Shown: positions 20,151-30,714 of the stretch, piece after piece | Layout of the letters: every line of letters starts with the position of its first letter | How positions within the stretch are numbered: the first letter of the stretch is position 1 | Origin: Chondrus crispus | Lineage: Eukaryota; Rhodophyta; Florideophyceae; Gigartinales; Gigartinaceae | Length of the DNA stretch: 64,000 nucleotides | Reading direction: 5' to 3' | NCBI RefSeq assembly: GCF_000350225.1 | Contig: NW_005179170.1 | Location: 62,001-126,000, forward strand | Position numbers and translations under genes: made by a program | The notes under the pieces: model-generated | Seen by the model: the letters and a program-made list of their open reading frames with translations, nothing else | Told to the model about the DNA's origin: nothing | The model's database searches: none

Positions 20151-22072
20151 GAGCATCCCCACCGGTGAGGCTAAAGTTGTAAAAAACGAATTTTTACAGC
20201 TTTAATATTTTACACCCCTGTTCATTACTCCCACCGTTTCGAAAAGATGCATTATTTTTTACATCGAGATAAATTCGGGTTGTAAAAATCGAGAGTATAG
20301 CACCAAAATTTAGAACTATGCATTTGAGGTGGCGAACGCTGATTAGTTCAAATTCCATTTTCCCGCGAAGTCAAAGTTGGTTGAAAGGGTCTTGAAGTTG
20401 AGCTTCTCTCTCCAGTGGAGAGGAGAGTCTCCACCAACACTCCTCCCCATCCTGTACATGTCTGCACCAAACGTAAGTTTGTCTGGCAGCCACCCTACGT
20501 CTTTCGAAGGGACAGCCGTCACTAGCGGTATGGGCGAACTCGAATCAAACGCGATCCCCGACGCAGCCGCAGCCGCTTCTTGTGAACCCCGTCTCTTTCC
20601 TGTCCCTTTAACCACCCCCACGCAAACTTCGATCGCCGACACAATCCCAGCCGTTCCTATTGCACCTCCACTCTTTCCTGTTTCCGCCCCTGTCCCCACA
20701 CCCACGCATACTTCGATCCATTCGATATCGTCAGATGCCATCTCAAATCCAGCACCTGGTCGGTCTCGTGGGTCTAACTATTCCACACAGGACGATTTCG
20801 TGCTAGCTCGACCGTGGGTGCGTGTATCCCAGTATCCTATCATTGGGAGTGAGCAAAAGTCCCAGGCATTTTACGAACGGATTGAGGCAGTGTAAAGCCG
20901 CCTCCGTAGCCCTGCTTCTGAACAAAGAACGTCAGATTCCCTCAAGGAACGTTGCAAGCTTTTGCATAAGTCTTGCATGAAGTGGAATGGCTCTGTGCGC
21001 TGTGTCTATATGGCAAAACCCACAGGTGTGTCGGACGTCGATATAGAAAGGATGGCAACGGGAATTGATAATGGCGTAGCAATGTCTTCCGCCACTGACG
21101 AGTGTGAAAGGGTATTCAAATTTTTACAAGTATGACGATTGCTTAAAGGACATCCAAACTACAGTATGTCAACTTTGAGTGGAAACAGTAACCAGAGTAC
21201 AGTGGGTGGAGGTCGGTATGGTGGTCTTTGTAAAGAAGATGTAGCGTGGAATGCTGACACGGACAACGAGGAGAGCAGCCAGCAGATAGTAAAGAGTGGC
21301 ATGCAACGCCCAATCGGACGAAAAAGGGCCAAACAAACGGCTAAACTGGAGGATGCACGGCACAAAAATCTGAAAATTGCAGCAGAAGCTGTTTCCCTAC
21401 AACGAGCTCGGAATAAAACCCTGGAGCGGCACAACGAATTGCTGTTATTTTCAAGCGCTCCGCAGGAATGCAACCGGGCAGAGACGATAGAGTACTACAA
21501 TTTGCTCCGTGCGGAATCTTTACAGAAGATACGGTCTCGTTTGACCGGGACTGGTGAATCATCGGAAAGCAGAATGCCTACTGCAACGCCAAAGTCTGCT
21601 AATGATAGCACAGTGTTCGATTTGGTCAGATCCCTGGGCAATGATACAAGTTCTGGTGGTACGACAAATCTCTAATATTCAAGCTCGTGGCTCCCTGCAT
21701 GATCGCACAGGTGGTCCATGAGGAGCTTTTTTATATTCAAGTACTCGACAGCATTACTCGTAAAAGCACTTGCAGCGCGAAGTGCCTCAATACTATCGGG
21801 AGCTGCAGCTGTCACTACAGTACTATCACTTGAGCTCCCCTACATGGGACTCCGTGGAGGTTGTGAAGGCGGTTGCATCGGACTTCAGTGAGTAGGAGCA
21901 TGCACTTCACAAGTAGGAGGGTGCGGTTTTTTGCCGGTGGCGTTGACCTGCAGGTCATTGCAGTTCTCGGCGAGGTCTTAAAAAAGCAAAGGTGTGTAAT
22001 AGTGAGAGGCCAATCAAGGCTCGCCAAGTTTCTAAAATATTTAGCACTTTACACTCGCCGGTGGGGATGCTC
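20151..22072 (+). mobile_element. PIF/Harbinger-type element with TAA target duplication, no transposase
   Basis: The left end gagcatccccaccggtgag (20151) is matched by the inverse complement of the right end, gagcatccccaccggcgag (ending 22072); similarity continues weakly for about ten more bases. Both ends are flanked by TAA (20148-20150 and 22073-22075), the 3-bp duplication typical of PIF/Harbinger. The 1.9-kb element contains only the Myb/SANT-like accessory ORF, itself carrying stops, so it depends on a transposase made elsewhere, if it moves at all. Confidence 0.85.
20458..21675 (+). pseudogene. Myb/SANT-like accessory protein of a PIF/Harbinger element, two in-frame stops
   Basis: One reading frame runs from the Met at 20458 to 21675, interrupted only by TAA at 20893 and TGA at 21133. 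The sequence has the hallmarks of the trihelix/NAM-associated proteins encoded by PIF/Harbinger: RGSNYSTQDDFVLARPWVRV, QYPIIGSEQKSQAFYERI, then SLKERCKLLHKSCMKWNG, FKFLQ and the RPIGRKRAK nuclear-type motif followed by a coiled-coil C-terminus. In active elements this protein helps the transposase bind ends and enter the nucleus. No frameshift is needed, so decay is recent. Confidence 0.78.
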
Positions 22073-22114
22073 TAATCATAGAAATGGTCTTCGACAGACC
22101 ATTTCTATGATTAG
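22072..22114. repeat. Perfect hairpin (19-bp arms, 5-nt loop)
   Basis: Arms 22072-22090 and 22096-22114 are exact inverse complements around tcgac. The left arm starts at the last base of the Harbinger element and includes its TAA duplication. A second small hairpin, cctagac/gtctagg, follows at 22118-22136. The left flank of the element (20115-20123, ccatttcta) also matches one arm, so the element sits within a folded sequence. Confidence 0.88.
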
Positions 22115-22427
22115 TTCCTAGACGATTAGTCTAGGCACTGCGAAAAGTGTCCACGACACGTGTTCAGCCCTATCAGTTTCATCAGGCGCTGTACACTTGT
22201 ACACTTGAAATAAATAAATGTTGGGGGAGTCCAATTAGCAGAGCCCCGTACCTTATAAAAAACGTTGTTCCACGCGCCCGGTATTATAAATGATGAAATA
22301 GAGGTTCTGAGAGAAGGGGGGGAAGTTCAGTGCGTAAGCTGACAAAAAACTTGGCGTGCCATTGACACTGTGCTCTGTAGATGCCACACAGGACAGATAT
22401 AATGGTGAGGAGAAGGGATGCTGCATA

Positions 22428-23997
22428 CAGTGTGCGAAACGCAAATAAATACACCCATCGTCGAGCGGGTTTTCGCCAGATGCAGGCCGATAACATAAAG
22501 ACGCCCACTCTATGACAACGCAAAACACACGACGAGTCCGATTCTGGGCTCAGATTTGCTCAATCATAAACGCATACACAGATATCTTCAAAAAAGTATG
22601 CGAAACGCAAATAAATACGCGAAACGCTATAGAGTACAGTAGAAGAAATGTCTTTATTCTAGTATTTTGTTGCTCGCCCTTGTCCATCCAGCACTGCAAG
22701 CATACGCCGCGGTATGCTACGATAGAGCTTCTGTAGCAATTCGCCACTAATTGTTGCCCATACATCCTCAATCACCTCCTTAAGCTGCTCTATCGTATCG
22801 AACTGACGCTGGCGAAGATAGACGCGACGAGCCATGATTCCCCAAATGTTCTCAATAATATTAAGATCAGGAGACTTTGCGGGCCAGTCCATAGTTCTCA
22901 CACCCTTCTAATTGAGCCAAGAGCGCGTGAATCTCGACCTATGAATAGAAGCTCCATCTTGCTGGTAAACTCAGTTCTCCATTTCCCCATACATCTCTGC
23001 GGCAAAAGGCAGTAGGGCCTTGTCCAGGGTTTCGCAGTACTTACCCGAATTTTGATTTCCATTTAAAAACACCAAAAAAGATACCCCGTAAGGAGAAATG
23101 GCTCCCCAAACCATAACTGTAGCTCCTCCATTTTGCCTCTTAGAAAAAAACCTTTCATCTTTGCGCAAATCATGCCAATAGCAGGCATTTCCATCCGGTC
23201 CGTCGAGGTTGAACTTTTTCTCATCGCTGAAGATGACTTTGTTCCAAAAAAAGTCCCCCTTGCTTATAAAACGGCGCACCCATTTGACCCTTTTTTCGCG
23301 GTGCGGAGAAGTCATCATTGGGGCGGTCTTCATTTTTCTATACTTTAGATGTGGCGTTGCCCTTAGAATTTGTTGAATTCTGCGGACTCCTACCGGCAAG
23401 TTGAGGTCTTGTTTTATGTCTCGAGCTGAATAGTTTCCTGTGGTTTTCTTTCGAATCATAGCCTTTTCTTCCCGGACAGTCAACTTTTGACCAGTTACAT
23501 GCGCCCGAGACCGTGCAGTGCGACTGGGATTCTTTAAAATGCGCTGCACAGATCCTACGGACCTTCCCAATTCTTTCGATATGTCCCGTAAGGACATAAG
23601 CTGATGATGCAGGGCAAGGATCTGGCCCTTCTCGAGGTCGGTGAGCGGCGGGCCTCTTGGCATTTTTAGTGCTAGTTGATAGTGGACGATGAGGTAGGAA
23701 GACGTCAAGTGCCAGTCGGTATAGTACTGTGTCCTTTATTGTTTTGAAATGAAGACTACACGCCAGTTGCCCGCACTTTTCGATACTGTATTCTATGGCG
23801 TTTCGCGTTTTTATTTGCGTTTCGCATGCGTTTTTATATATAGCGGTCGATGCGTTTATAATTGAGCCAATCTGAGCCCAGAATCGGACTCGTCGTGTGT
23901 TTTGCGTTGTCATGGAGTGGGCGCTTTTATGTTTTCCGCCTGCAAATGGCGAAAACCCACTCGACGATGGGTGTATTTATTTGCGTTTCGCACACTG
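22428..23997 (-). mobile_element. Tc1-like transposon with about 210-bp terminal inverted repeats
   Basis: The left end cagtgtgcgaaacgcaaata and the inverse complement of the right end are the same, and similarity continues for about 210 bases inward (22428-22640 against 23785-23997) with scattered changes. TA flanks both ends (22426-22427, 23998-23999). Length is 1570 bp. The repeats are longer than in most Tc1 elements. It encodes one transposase with two stops. Confidence 0.9.
22659..23663 (-). pseudogene. Tc1 (DD34E) transposase with two in-frame stops
   Basis: A single frame starting at MPRGPPLTDLEKGQILALHH. The N-terminus has paired-type helix-turn-helix motifs (LMSLRDISKELGRSVGSVQRIL and SARDIKQDLNLPVGVRRIQQIL). 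The catalytic triad is the Asp in VIFSDEKKFN, the Asp in VYQQDGASIHRS and the Glu in SPDLNIIENIWG, with 34 residues between the last two. Two stops interrupt the second half: TGA where the family has Trp (after GEMEN) and TAG shortly after (SWLN-stop-KGV). Otherwise the frame is intact, indicating recent inactivation. Confidence 0.9.
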
Positions 23998-24082
23998 TAG
24001 GTGCCGGCCAATGGGGAGGGGTGGGCGGCCTTGGTGAAGACAGCGGGGCGCATGCGGATGGACAACCGAGTGCCCGGCCTTG

Positions 24083-24437
24083 GTGAAAATTCACATAGTA
24101 GAACTGGTTTGTGAACATTCACATAGTACAATTGATTTGTGAAGTTTCACAAAACACCCTGCTTTTGTGAACATTTACACGGTAGGATTGCTTTGCGAAG
24201 ATTCACAAAAGACCGTGCTTTTGTGGAAGTGCACATAGTAGAATTGTTTTGGGAAGATTCACAGAACAACATGCCTTTGTGAAAATTCACGTAGTAGAAT
24301 TGGTTTGTGAAGTTTCACATATCACCCTGCTCTTGTGAACATAGACATGGTAGGATTGTTTTGTGAAGATTCACAAAACACCATGGTTTTGTGAACATTC
24401 ACATAGTAGAAGTGGTTTGTGGAGTTTTACAAAACGC
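24083..24437. repeat. 28-bp phased satellite with palindromic core GTGAANNTTCAC
   Basis: Thirteen units start at exactly 28-bp spacing: 24083, 24111, 24139, 24167, 24195, 24223, 24251, 24279, 24307, 24335, 24363, 24391 and 24419. Each begins with a variant of gtgaaNNttcac, a palindrome. The 16-bp spacers fall into two kinds that alternate from the third unit on (like atagtagaattggttt and aaaacaccctgctttt), so the higher-order unit is 56 bp. Core and phase are better kept than the spacers. It is not a CRISPR: the spacers are not unique. Confidence 0.9.
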
Positions 24438-24910
24438 GTTTCATAGTCTGGATCTGGCCGCCACCCTTGATGATATCAGGATATCCAACCGCCGTCTGAT
24501 ACATATTTCTGCGAGCAAACAAGGTCGGAGGGTTCATTTTCGAAGATAACCCAACATTACTGATGAATCCCTTAAAGAAAAGTTGTAGCTATTACTGATG
24601 GGCTTGATCTCCCCGTGTACAACGATAGCGTTCGTCTACTGCGATGCCCACACTGTCAAACGACGATGGACTGTTGGGGAGACCATGCGTCACATTGATG
24701 CCCTTCAAGCGCATCAGCAGTAGTTTACGATGGCCGAGAGCATCAACTTTATGTGTGGGTGGCAGACTTCCAACCGTGAGCATCCTGGAATTATAACTAC
24801 GCGAAGTTCGCAGCCATCTCAGAAACAGTGTCATACGTCGATAGGGTTTTATATCCATGATGGCTTAAAGATCGTTTGATATACTTCAGTCCCTTGATTC
24901 AATGTCTGTA

Positions 24911-26364
24911 TCAATATTTTCTCAGTACTTTGCTGCCAGAAGAGGCGATAAATATCCAACAGTCATTCCGGTAGTCGCCAGACTCGTTGCTGCTCCATTG
25001 AGCCGTGATCCCCTGAACCTTATAAGTCGTCGATGCAAAAGCAGGAACGAATGGCATCTGGGTCATGCTCAAACTTGTGCCACAGCCAAGTCGCCGCCTT
25101 CGCCGTAACTTTAAGGTCGCTGTTTCCAATTTTTGTGTCGTGATGGGCACAGTATTCATGGGATATGACTCTGGAACAGTCCGAAAACGATTCATTACAG
25201 TTCTGTGGAAGATTTCGGAGCGAATGTATGCGACAATGGGCAACTTGCTCGCCACGAGGCAATTGACTCCGAAAAATGTTGCCGGATCGAAAGTAGTGTT
25301 AGACGGAAAGTTGACGCCGCAGAGTTCTCCGTCCGTACCATTAGCTATTCCGATTTCCACGGCAACATTCTGCGTAATTCTGACTGGCATGCCTACTAAG
25401 AGTGGCAGAAGTACAGGTAAGTTGTTTGTCTCCGTTTCACCCGTCCGCAACAAAATGTCAAGGTCTTTATCCGAAAGCCTCCCATGGCCCCGTGTCGTGA
25501 CTCTTGCCACACAAACAATGGGCGTCACCCCATTTAATTCACTGCACTTCCCTATAGCATTCCAGTTCAGCGCCTGGCGGAGTTCATTGGTCCGCACAAC
25601 AAACGGAACCTGTCCGGAGCAACAATTCTGCAGTTGCTTTTGTAGTTCGCAACTGACAACTCTTGAGTTCAGTAGTTTGAGGTCTCCCTCTTTCGTCCTG
25701 CCCTGTCGCACCCGCCCAAGGAGGTCGCCATATTCAAGGTCTTGCTTGTGTCGCATGCTTTCTTCCAATATGATTACAACGTCAAGCTCCTGCCATAACT
25801 GGTACCCCATTGCGTCAAGGGTTGAATTTTGTCCCATATGTGTGTCCGGTCTCACAAACAAAGGCTCGTTTACAACTGGAGGGATTTGGAAGAAGTCTCC
25901 GCAAAACAACACACTGACACCTCCAAATCTTACATCCTCTTCCTTAACTTGCCGTAAAACATATCTATTGAGGCTAGCGTTCGCCGGCTGACCATGGATA
26001 CCTCATCCAAGATCAATAACAATGTCTCCGAGTGCTCTTCGAGCAGCCTAGGCGCTACTTTTCTTTTCGTATCAAAAGTGGATCCAGGTCGTAATCCAAG
26101 CATCGAGTGCCCGGTCTGCCCACGCACAAGTGAGGCTGCAATACGCGTCGGTGCGCAAGTGCGAATAGCCCTTGGCCTACACCATGCCTTTGCGAGGTAC
26201 TGCAAGGCCTCTATGACACGTGTTTTGCCTGTTCCTCCCTCGCCGCCGAGGCACATGGTCGAGAATTTACGTATTGCCCTTCCCGAACCCGAACATTTAT
26301 ATCCGTCAGCCATCTTGGGCAGCAGTTCTTCTGCCACAAGTATGAAAGCTTTCCGTTGCAACAC
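24911..26364 (-). pseudogene. Helitron PIF1-type helicase domain, frameshifted
   Basis: 26364-25930 carries Walker A (GGEGGTGKT), the CAPTRIAA motif, GQTGHSMLGL and Walker B (LLILDEVSM). 25912-24911 continues in another frame with MLFCGDFFQIPPV, EESMRHKQD, RLSDKDLD, the beta-barrel region LPLLVGMPVRITQNVAVEIGIANGTDGEL and the terminal motif STTYKVQGIT. The break is near 25920. This is the superfamily 1B helicase half of the RepHel protein, which unwinds DNA behind the Rep nick. Confidence 0.88.
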
Positions 26365-27232
26365 ATTTAGCGTGAACTTGTCTGCTACCAGACCGGGAGC
26401 TGGAAAATGCTTTCACTCATTCCGAGGAAGTTCAAAATATGTCGCATCACCACCGCTCTTTGACAGAGCGTCTTTCAAGAACATGATGACGGTTTCTTCA
26501 TATTCTCTGTGCTTCTTCTGACAACGCCCCCCAAGTTTTGGAGGGATAGTGCATTCTCCACGCGCCTGCTGGCGCATCACTTTTATGTCATTCTTTATGT
26601 CGTTTCTTGAAACTTCGCACATATCGATCTTCTTTTCCCCTGGCATGGCTTTGTCGATATGACTCGTCTTACATCCAGGCCAATACAAACAAAACCACGC
26701 AGCAGGGCATGAGGTGGGGCACAGGTCGCGATGCATAGCTGTGTGGATATACTGTCTATTTCTCTTTTTGATTCTGCCGCGGGGTTTCCATCAACCCCCT
26801 TCAAGGCTACATGCCGAATATCAATACCTGCGGAACCTGTATTCTAGGGTCTTCGTTTTCTGAGGCACATTCTGGGAAGTCGTCATCTGCATGGGGACGT
26901 TTGCTCGACAACACGTCAAATTCCACGTACTGTCGATGAGCATTTTTGTTTGACTCACGTTCCTGAGCTGCCATTTTCTTCGAGTTGTAGTACCCTTGAT
27001 AATTTCCCAGAAACTCTGCACTACTCTGGTTAATCTCACCAGACGCCTCGAAGTTCAAGAAAGCGTCCCAGAAACTCTCTCCCTCTTGTCTCACTTTTTT
27101 CTGGATGTGGAACGGAACACATAATAGGAGGGCCATCAGCCCGATTTTCTCCTTATCAACTTCCGCATCTAGCTCTTCCCTATCTGGTAATCGCGAGCCG
27201 ATGATATCAGGGATAACTATTGTACTCCTCTC

Positions 27233-28680
27233 TCACAACCCATGACTCTCGCGCAACGGGTGCCCGTCAACAAAGAGCATTGAGTTATGTCCAGTAAGAT
27301 TTTTCCCTGCAAGAGCTGTTTTTGTTAATGGGGGCCGAACATACTTTGACACATACTCTACCAATGTCAAGTTGAGTAGTTCTTTCGGCCTATACCAATA
27401 ATCCACGTGTTGACAAGCTCGTACAATCCGTCCATCGCTTCTGGGCAGTAATTCCGCCTCGTGCTCCTCTTCTCTGGTAATAGCCATGCTCTGTGTTAGG
27501 AGCAGAGCTGCAAAGTCGTGTGAAGAGTACAGGGCGCTCTTCCGCCTTAGGTAGAGGGCACAAATACGAGCACCTATCTGCTGCTTTCTTGATAATGAAA
27601 TTGCCATGGAGTTCACGCGGGAGCGCCCGGCTGCAACGTTTGTTATTGGTAATCCGGCAGCCATCTTCTCGTTCTCCGCTTTGCCTCGCCTTTCGAAAGA
27701 TTCCATTAGAACCCTTTCCGTCTGACCATCCTCCACCGGAACTTTAGTAACATATTTTATCACGTAGTACATGGCATCTGTGGTACCACCTACCAGGAAT
27801 CGGATGTCGTGGTTCGTGGCGAAGAGCAGGCTTATCACATAGTTAAAACTGTTTAGGTATTCATTGTGGTGGTTTCGTCTCACAACAAGACGGGAGTTGG
27901 ATTCCAGGTGTGTTGTCAAGCCCCCTTTCCTCGGAAACGAGAACGGACATTCACCATTCTTCGATGCCATGCTAGCCTTGAAACATGAATCGAGGTGTCT
28001 ATGATTGTGTTGTTGTGTTAAAAGCACTGCCTGGCACAATCTCAAGCGGTTTTGTCTTCCAACGACACTGTTGTTCGTTTCTCCAGCCGGGGCCATATGT
28101 GGGTACCCACATATGGCACAAGCACATTTTCTTAAACCCAACACGTGTTAGGTTTAAGAAAATGTGCTTCAGCGAGCAAGTCTGATCCCCTATATGTCTC
28201 TGCGAGTGGAATTCTTCGGTCCACTGATCCTACGTGCCCGTCTAGAGAATGGTATAGCTGCTTCACTTCTGATCGTAGCACCTCTGAAGCCCCAAACGTT
28301 GCGAGGCATTTGAAGCAAGATGATGTTGCCACTGGCTTTGCCTTCCCCGGCCTTTGACTTTTGTGTGCAGTTGCATCCACAACCTCCATCGACTGCAGAC
28401 TCCCTTTTGTGCGGCATGAAGGACATCGTGGTGCGTCGATCTCCTTCGGACTACAAGGAACTGTGCTACAAACGACACTGTCCACAAGCTGACAAATCCG
28501 TTCTTTGAAATGATCACCATTCACCACATCTCCGCATTTAGAAGCGAATTCCTCTACGGTTCTTGGCGGTCCAGCAATGAACAATATGGCATGCATGTGC
28601 AGTGTTCCAGACTTCTGTGCCTCTACAAAACCTATGAATGCCCTAACATATCCAAGAAGACCACCACGGGCATAAGGCAA
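27233..28680 (-). pseudogene. Helitron Rep (HUH endonuclease) domain, broken by palindromes
   Basis: 28680-28132 encodes GLLGYVRAFIGFVEAQKSG followed by TLHMHAILFI, the HUH metal-binding motif (His-Met-His) of the Rep nuclease. 28144-27233 encodes the downstream part with CPFSFPRKGG, NEYLNSFNYVISLLFATNHDIRFL and the catalytic two-Tyr motif in AMYYVIKYVTK. Between the two blocks the reading frame runs into two adjacent palindromes (28092-28117 and 28120-28169), so the break coincides with hairpin DNA. In working elements this domain nicks and rejoins single strands during rolling-circle transposition. Confidence 0.82.
28092..28169. repeat. Two adjacent near-perfect palindromes inside the Helitron gene
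   Basis: 28092-28117 is a perfect 26-bp palindrome without loop (centre gggtaccc). 28120-28169 is a 50-bp palindrome with one mismatched pair, arms aagcacattttcttaaacc and complement, centre aacacgtgtt. They interrupt the Rep domain reading frame. Confidence 0.9.
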
Positions 28681-29420
28681 TCCAGTTCGTCTGTTGAAGC
28701 CAACTATGTCCTTCAGATGTTAGGCTTTCATGGTTGGAACCTTCCTGATTTCGATCGCCAATTGAAGAACTGTCTAGAACCTCAGGGAAGTCTTGAGAAA
28801 ACGGAACATCATCTTCATCTGAAGGTTCTGGGTCAAACAAAATGGGAATAGGCCGCAGTGATGCCTCTACGCGCACGCATCGTCGCTGAGATCGGCGAGG
28901 TAAACTCATATTATCCTGAAATTGATTTGACATGTCATTCTGATTACTGCATTCACCCCTTTGCATTCACCCCTTTACGTTGAAGTCGTTTTAATGCCGG
29001 ACGCACTCGGTAAAGTTGTTCTGCGGAACTGTACGTCGGCTGTTGTGTAGTTTTCTCGATCTAGAGAGCCGGTTGCAGATATTGGCTGCACAGATATGAT
29101 TCTTGGTAACAAATCTGCATTGTTGTTGTGCTCTTCTTGGTCACGACGTAAAAACGTAGTGCCATTGGTGTCGGACTATTGATACCAGCTCCTGTATTGC
29201 CATATCTCTGCAAGGGAGGACAATTCGGGAGCGAACAGTTCCTGACTGGAGAGGAAGGGATGCTAGATGACGACATAGCATTGGAATTAACGGAATGTTT
29301 TGCAGGGATCGGGGGATCGGCTTGGATAATGGCAAGGTCGATGGTGCTGGGCGAAGCGTGAGTGTCAAATGAGCTCTCAAAGTCATGCCCGTCATCTACA
29401 GAGACAGGCGCTCGCTTCAT

Positions 29421-30714
29421 TAGGGGACGAATGAAAGGGTTTATCCCGCAATGGGCACAAGATGTGACGAGCGAAGTCGCGCGAGTCGTCGGTGACTTAA
29501 GTAAAGGTGGAGATGAGAAAAGTTGACATCACCGGCGGCGTTCTCCAATCACTGGTGATCTCTCATATTTTATCACGAAATTTTGGTGAACAAATTTTAT
29601 CACTTTGGCATCAGCGGGATAGGGGATTGGCGCGGGAAGGCGTGAAACGTGTACAAGTACTACCAGCGTTCTGGATGGCGGACCAGAAGTCCTCGACTGC
29701 TCCCCGAAGTTCAGGGCCCGAACCTCGAGTGCTCCCTCGGACGTGTATCCTGTTGGCTGCTGACCGGGTTGCTGTCGTGGCAGCATTGTTCGCAAAGCAT
29801 TTGCAAGGCACTTGCATGGCATTTGCACGCCGATCGTTGACGTCAATGCGTCACCTCTAAGCAGTGCGGTCGACGTGTCGACATGTCCAAGTCCTTGTAA
29901 ACATGGATCATGTGATCAGCGGTGAACAGCTGATAAATCACTGCTCTCTTACAAATTCGCAATGCAGCACCTACAAGAGGAAAGACTCTCGCGAATTCAG
30001 ACCTCTAAAAATAAACCTTGCTTGCAGTTGCGTGCGCATCCAGTTCCTCCTTGCACTTTTCCACCCCTCATGGTTACCGCCTTGGGAGTCCAAACTTCGG
30101 ATATCCAACAGCCAATCCATTTCACGAAATGGCCCTGACAAAGAATTCCCCCCTCCACATGCAAAGTACTGTAACAACTTTTATCTCGCAAATCGCTTCC
30201 TTGTTGTACACTCAAAGAGCGGTGGAAAAGTCTGCGGTACCTACCGTATGATCGATGCAATCATTGTCAGGAGTTGCAATGCGCACATCCGTGTTGCTAT
30301 CCCGCGCATTCATTTTCGAGGCAGTGGTATGCGAGGCGCATCTGTCCAAATCGACAACGTTTCAGTCCAAGCTAGCATCAATCTGCCTCGCCACAAACAC
30401 GCCGCGGCAAACATCCAAAACGCGAAAGAAGCCCTTTCTTACGTCGAAACTTTGTCTTTCTAACGGAGCCGGCCTGTGTAATCGAAAAGCTCGAAAGGTG
30501 AAAAGTAAGAAGTTTTTTAATTGGCTGTGCCTCGAAGGCCTTGCGACATACCCCCACAAAGCCTGGTGCCTCTATAAATACACAGTTACTGATAAGTAAA
30601 ACTGTCGGTGAGACCGGAATCCTCAACCCACACCGATGTCACGAAGGCACCAGCCATACTAGTTATAACCTATAAGCAAATTCGGGAACTTGGATATTAC
30701 AAACAACCAACCCC
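29421..30714. other. Intergenic stretch, no gene recognised
   Basis: Between the Helitron remnant and the membrane-protein gene. A 199-codon ORF on the plus strand (29864-30463) shows no domain, repeats or signal and is not called as a gene. The last ~250 bases are the likely 3' flank of the membrane-protein gene on the minus strand. Confidence 0.5.

Larger units (their letters stand above)
24911..29420 (-). mobile_element. Decayed Helitron (rolling-circle transposon), ends not determined
   Basis: Minus-strand fragments in order give a RepHel protein: a possible N-terminus (29420-29061 and 28966-28643), HUH Rep domain (28680-27233), linker (27136-26413) and PIF1-type helicase (26364-24911). 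Several frameshifts and stops separate them. I could not fix the 5' TC or 3' CTRR ends, so the boundaries are those of the coding remnants. A 15-bp tandem duplication (tgcattcacccctt type) lies at about 28948-28976. Confidence 0.8.

Noticed and set aside
24083-24437. CRISPR-like regular array
   Set aside because: Spacers are not unique but alternate between two related types; the genome is eukaryotic and no cas genes are present. It is a satellite.
24447-24600. Helitron 3' end with CTRR and hairpin
   Set aside because: A gatatcaggatatc dyad with a possible YYAG exists near 24472, but the pattern is too weak to fix an end.
29864-30463. 199-codon plus-strand ORF
   Set aside because: No recognisable domain, signal or conserved look; surrounded by intergenic sequence.
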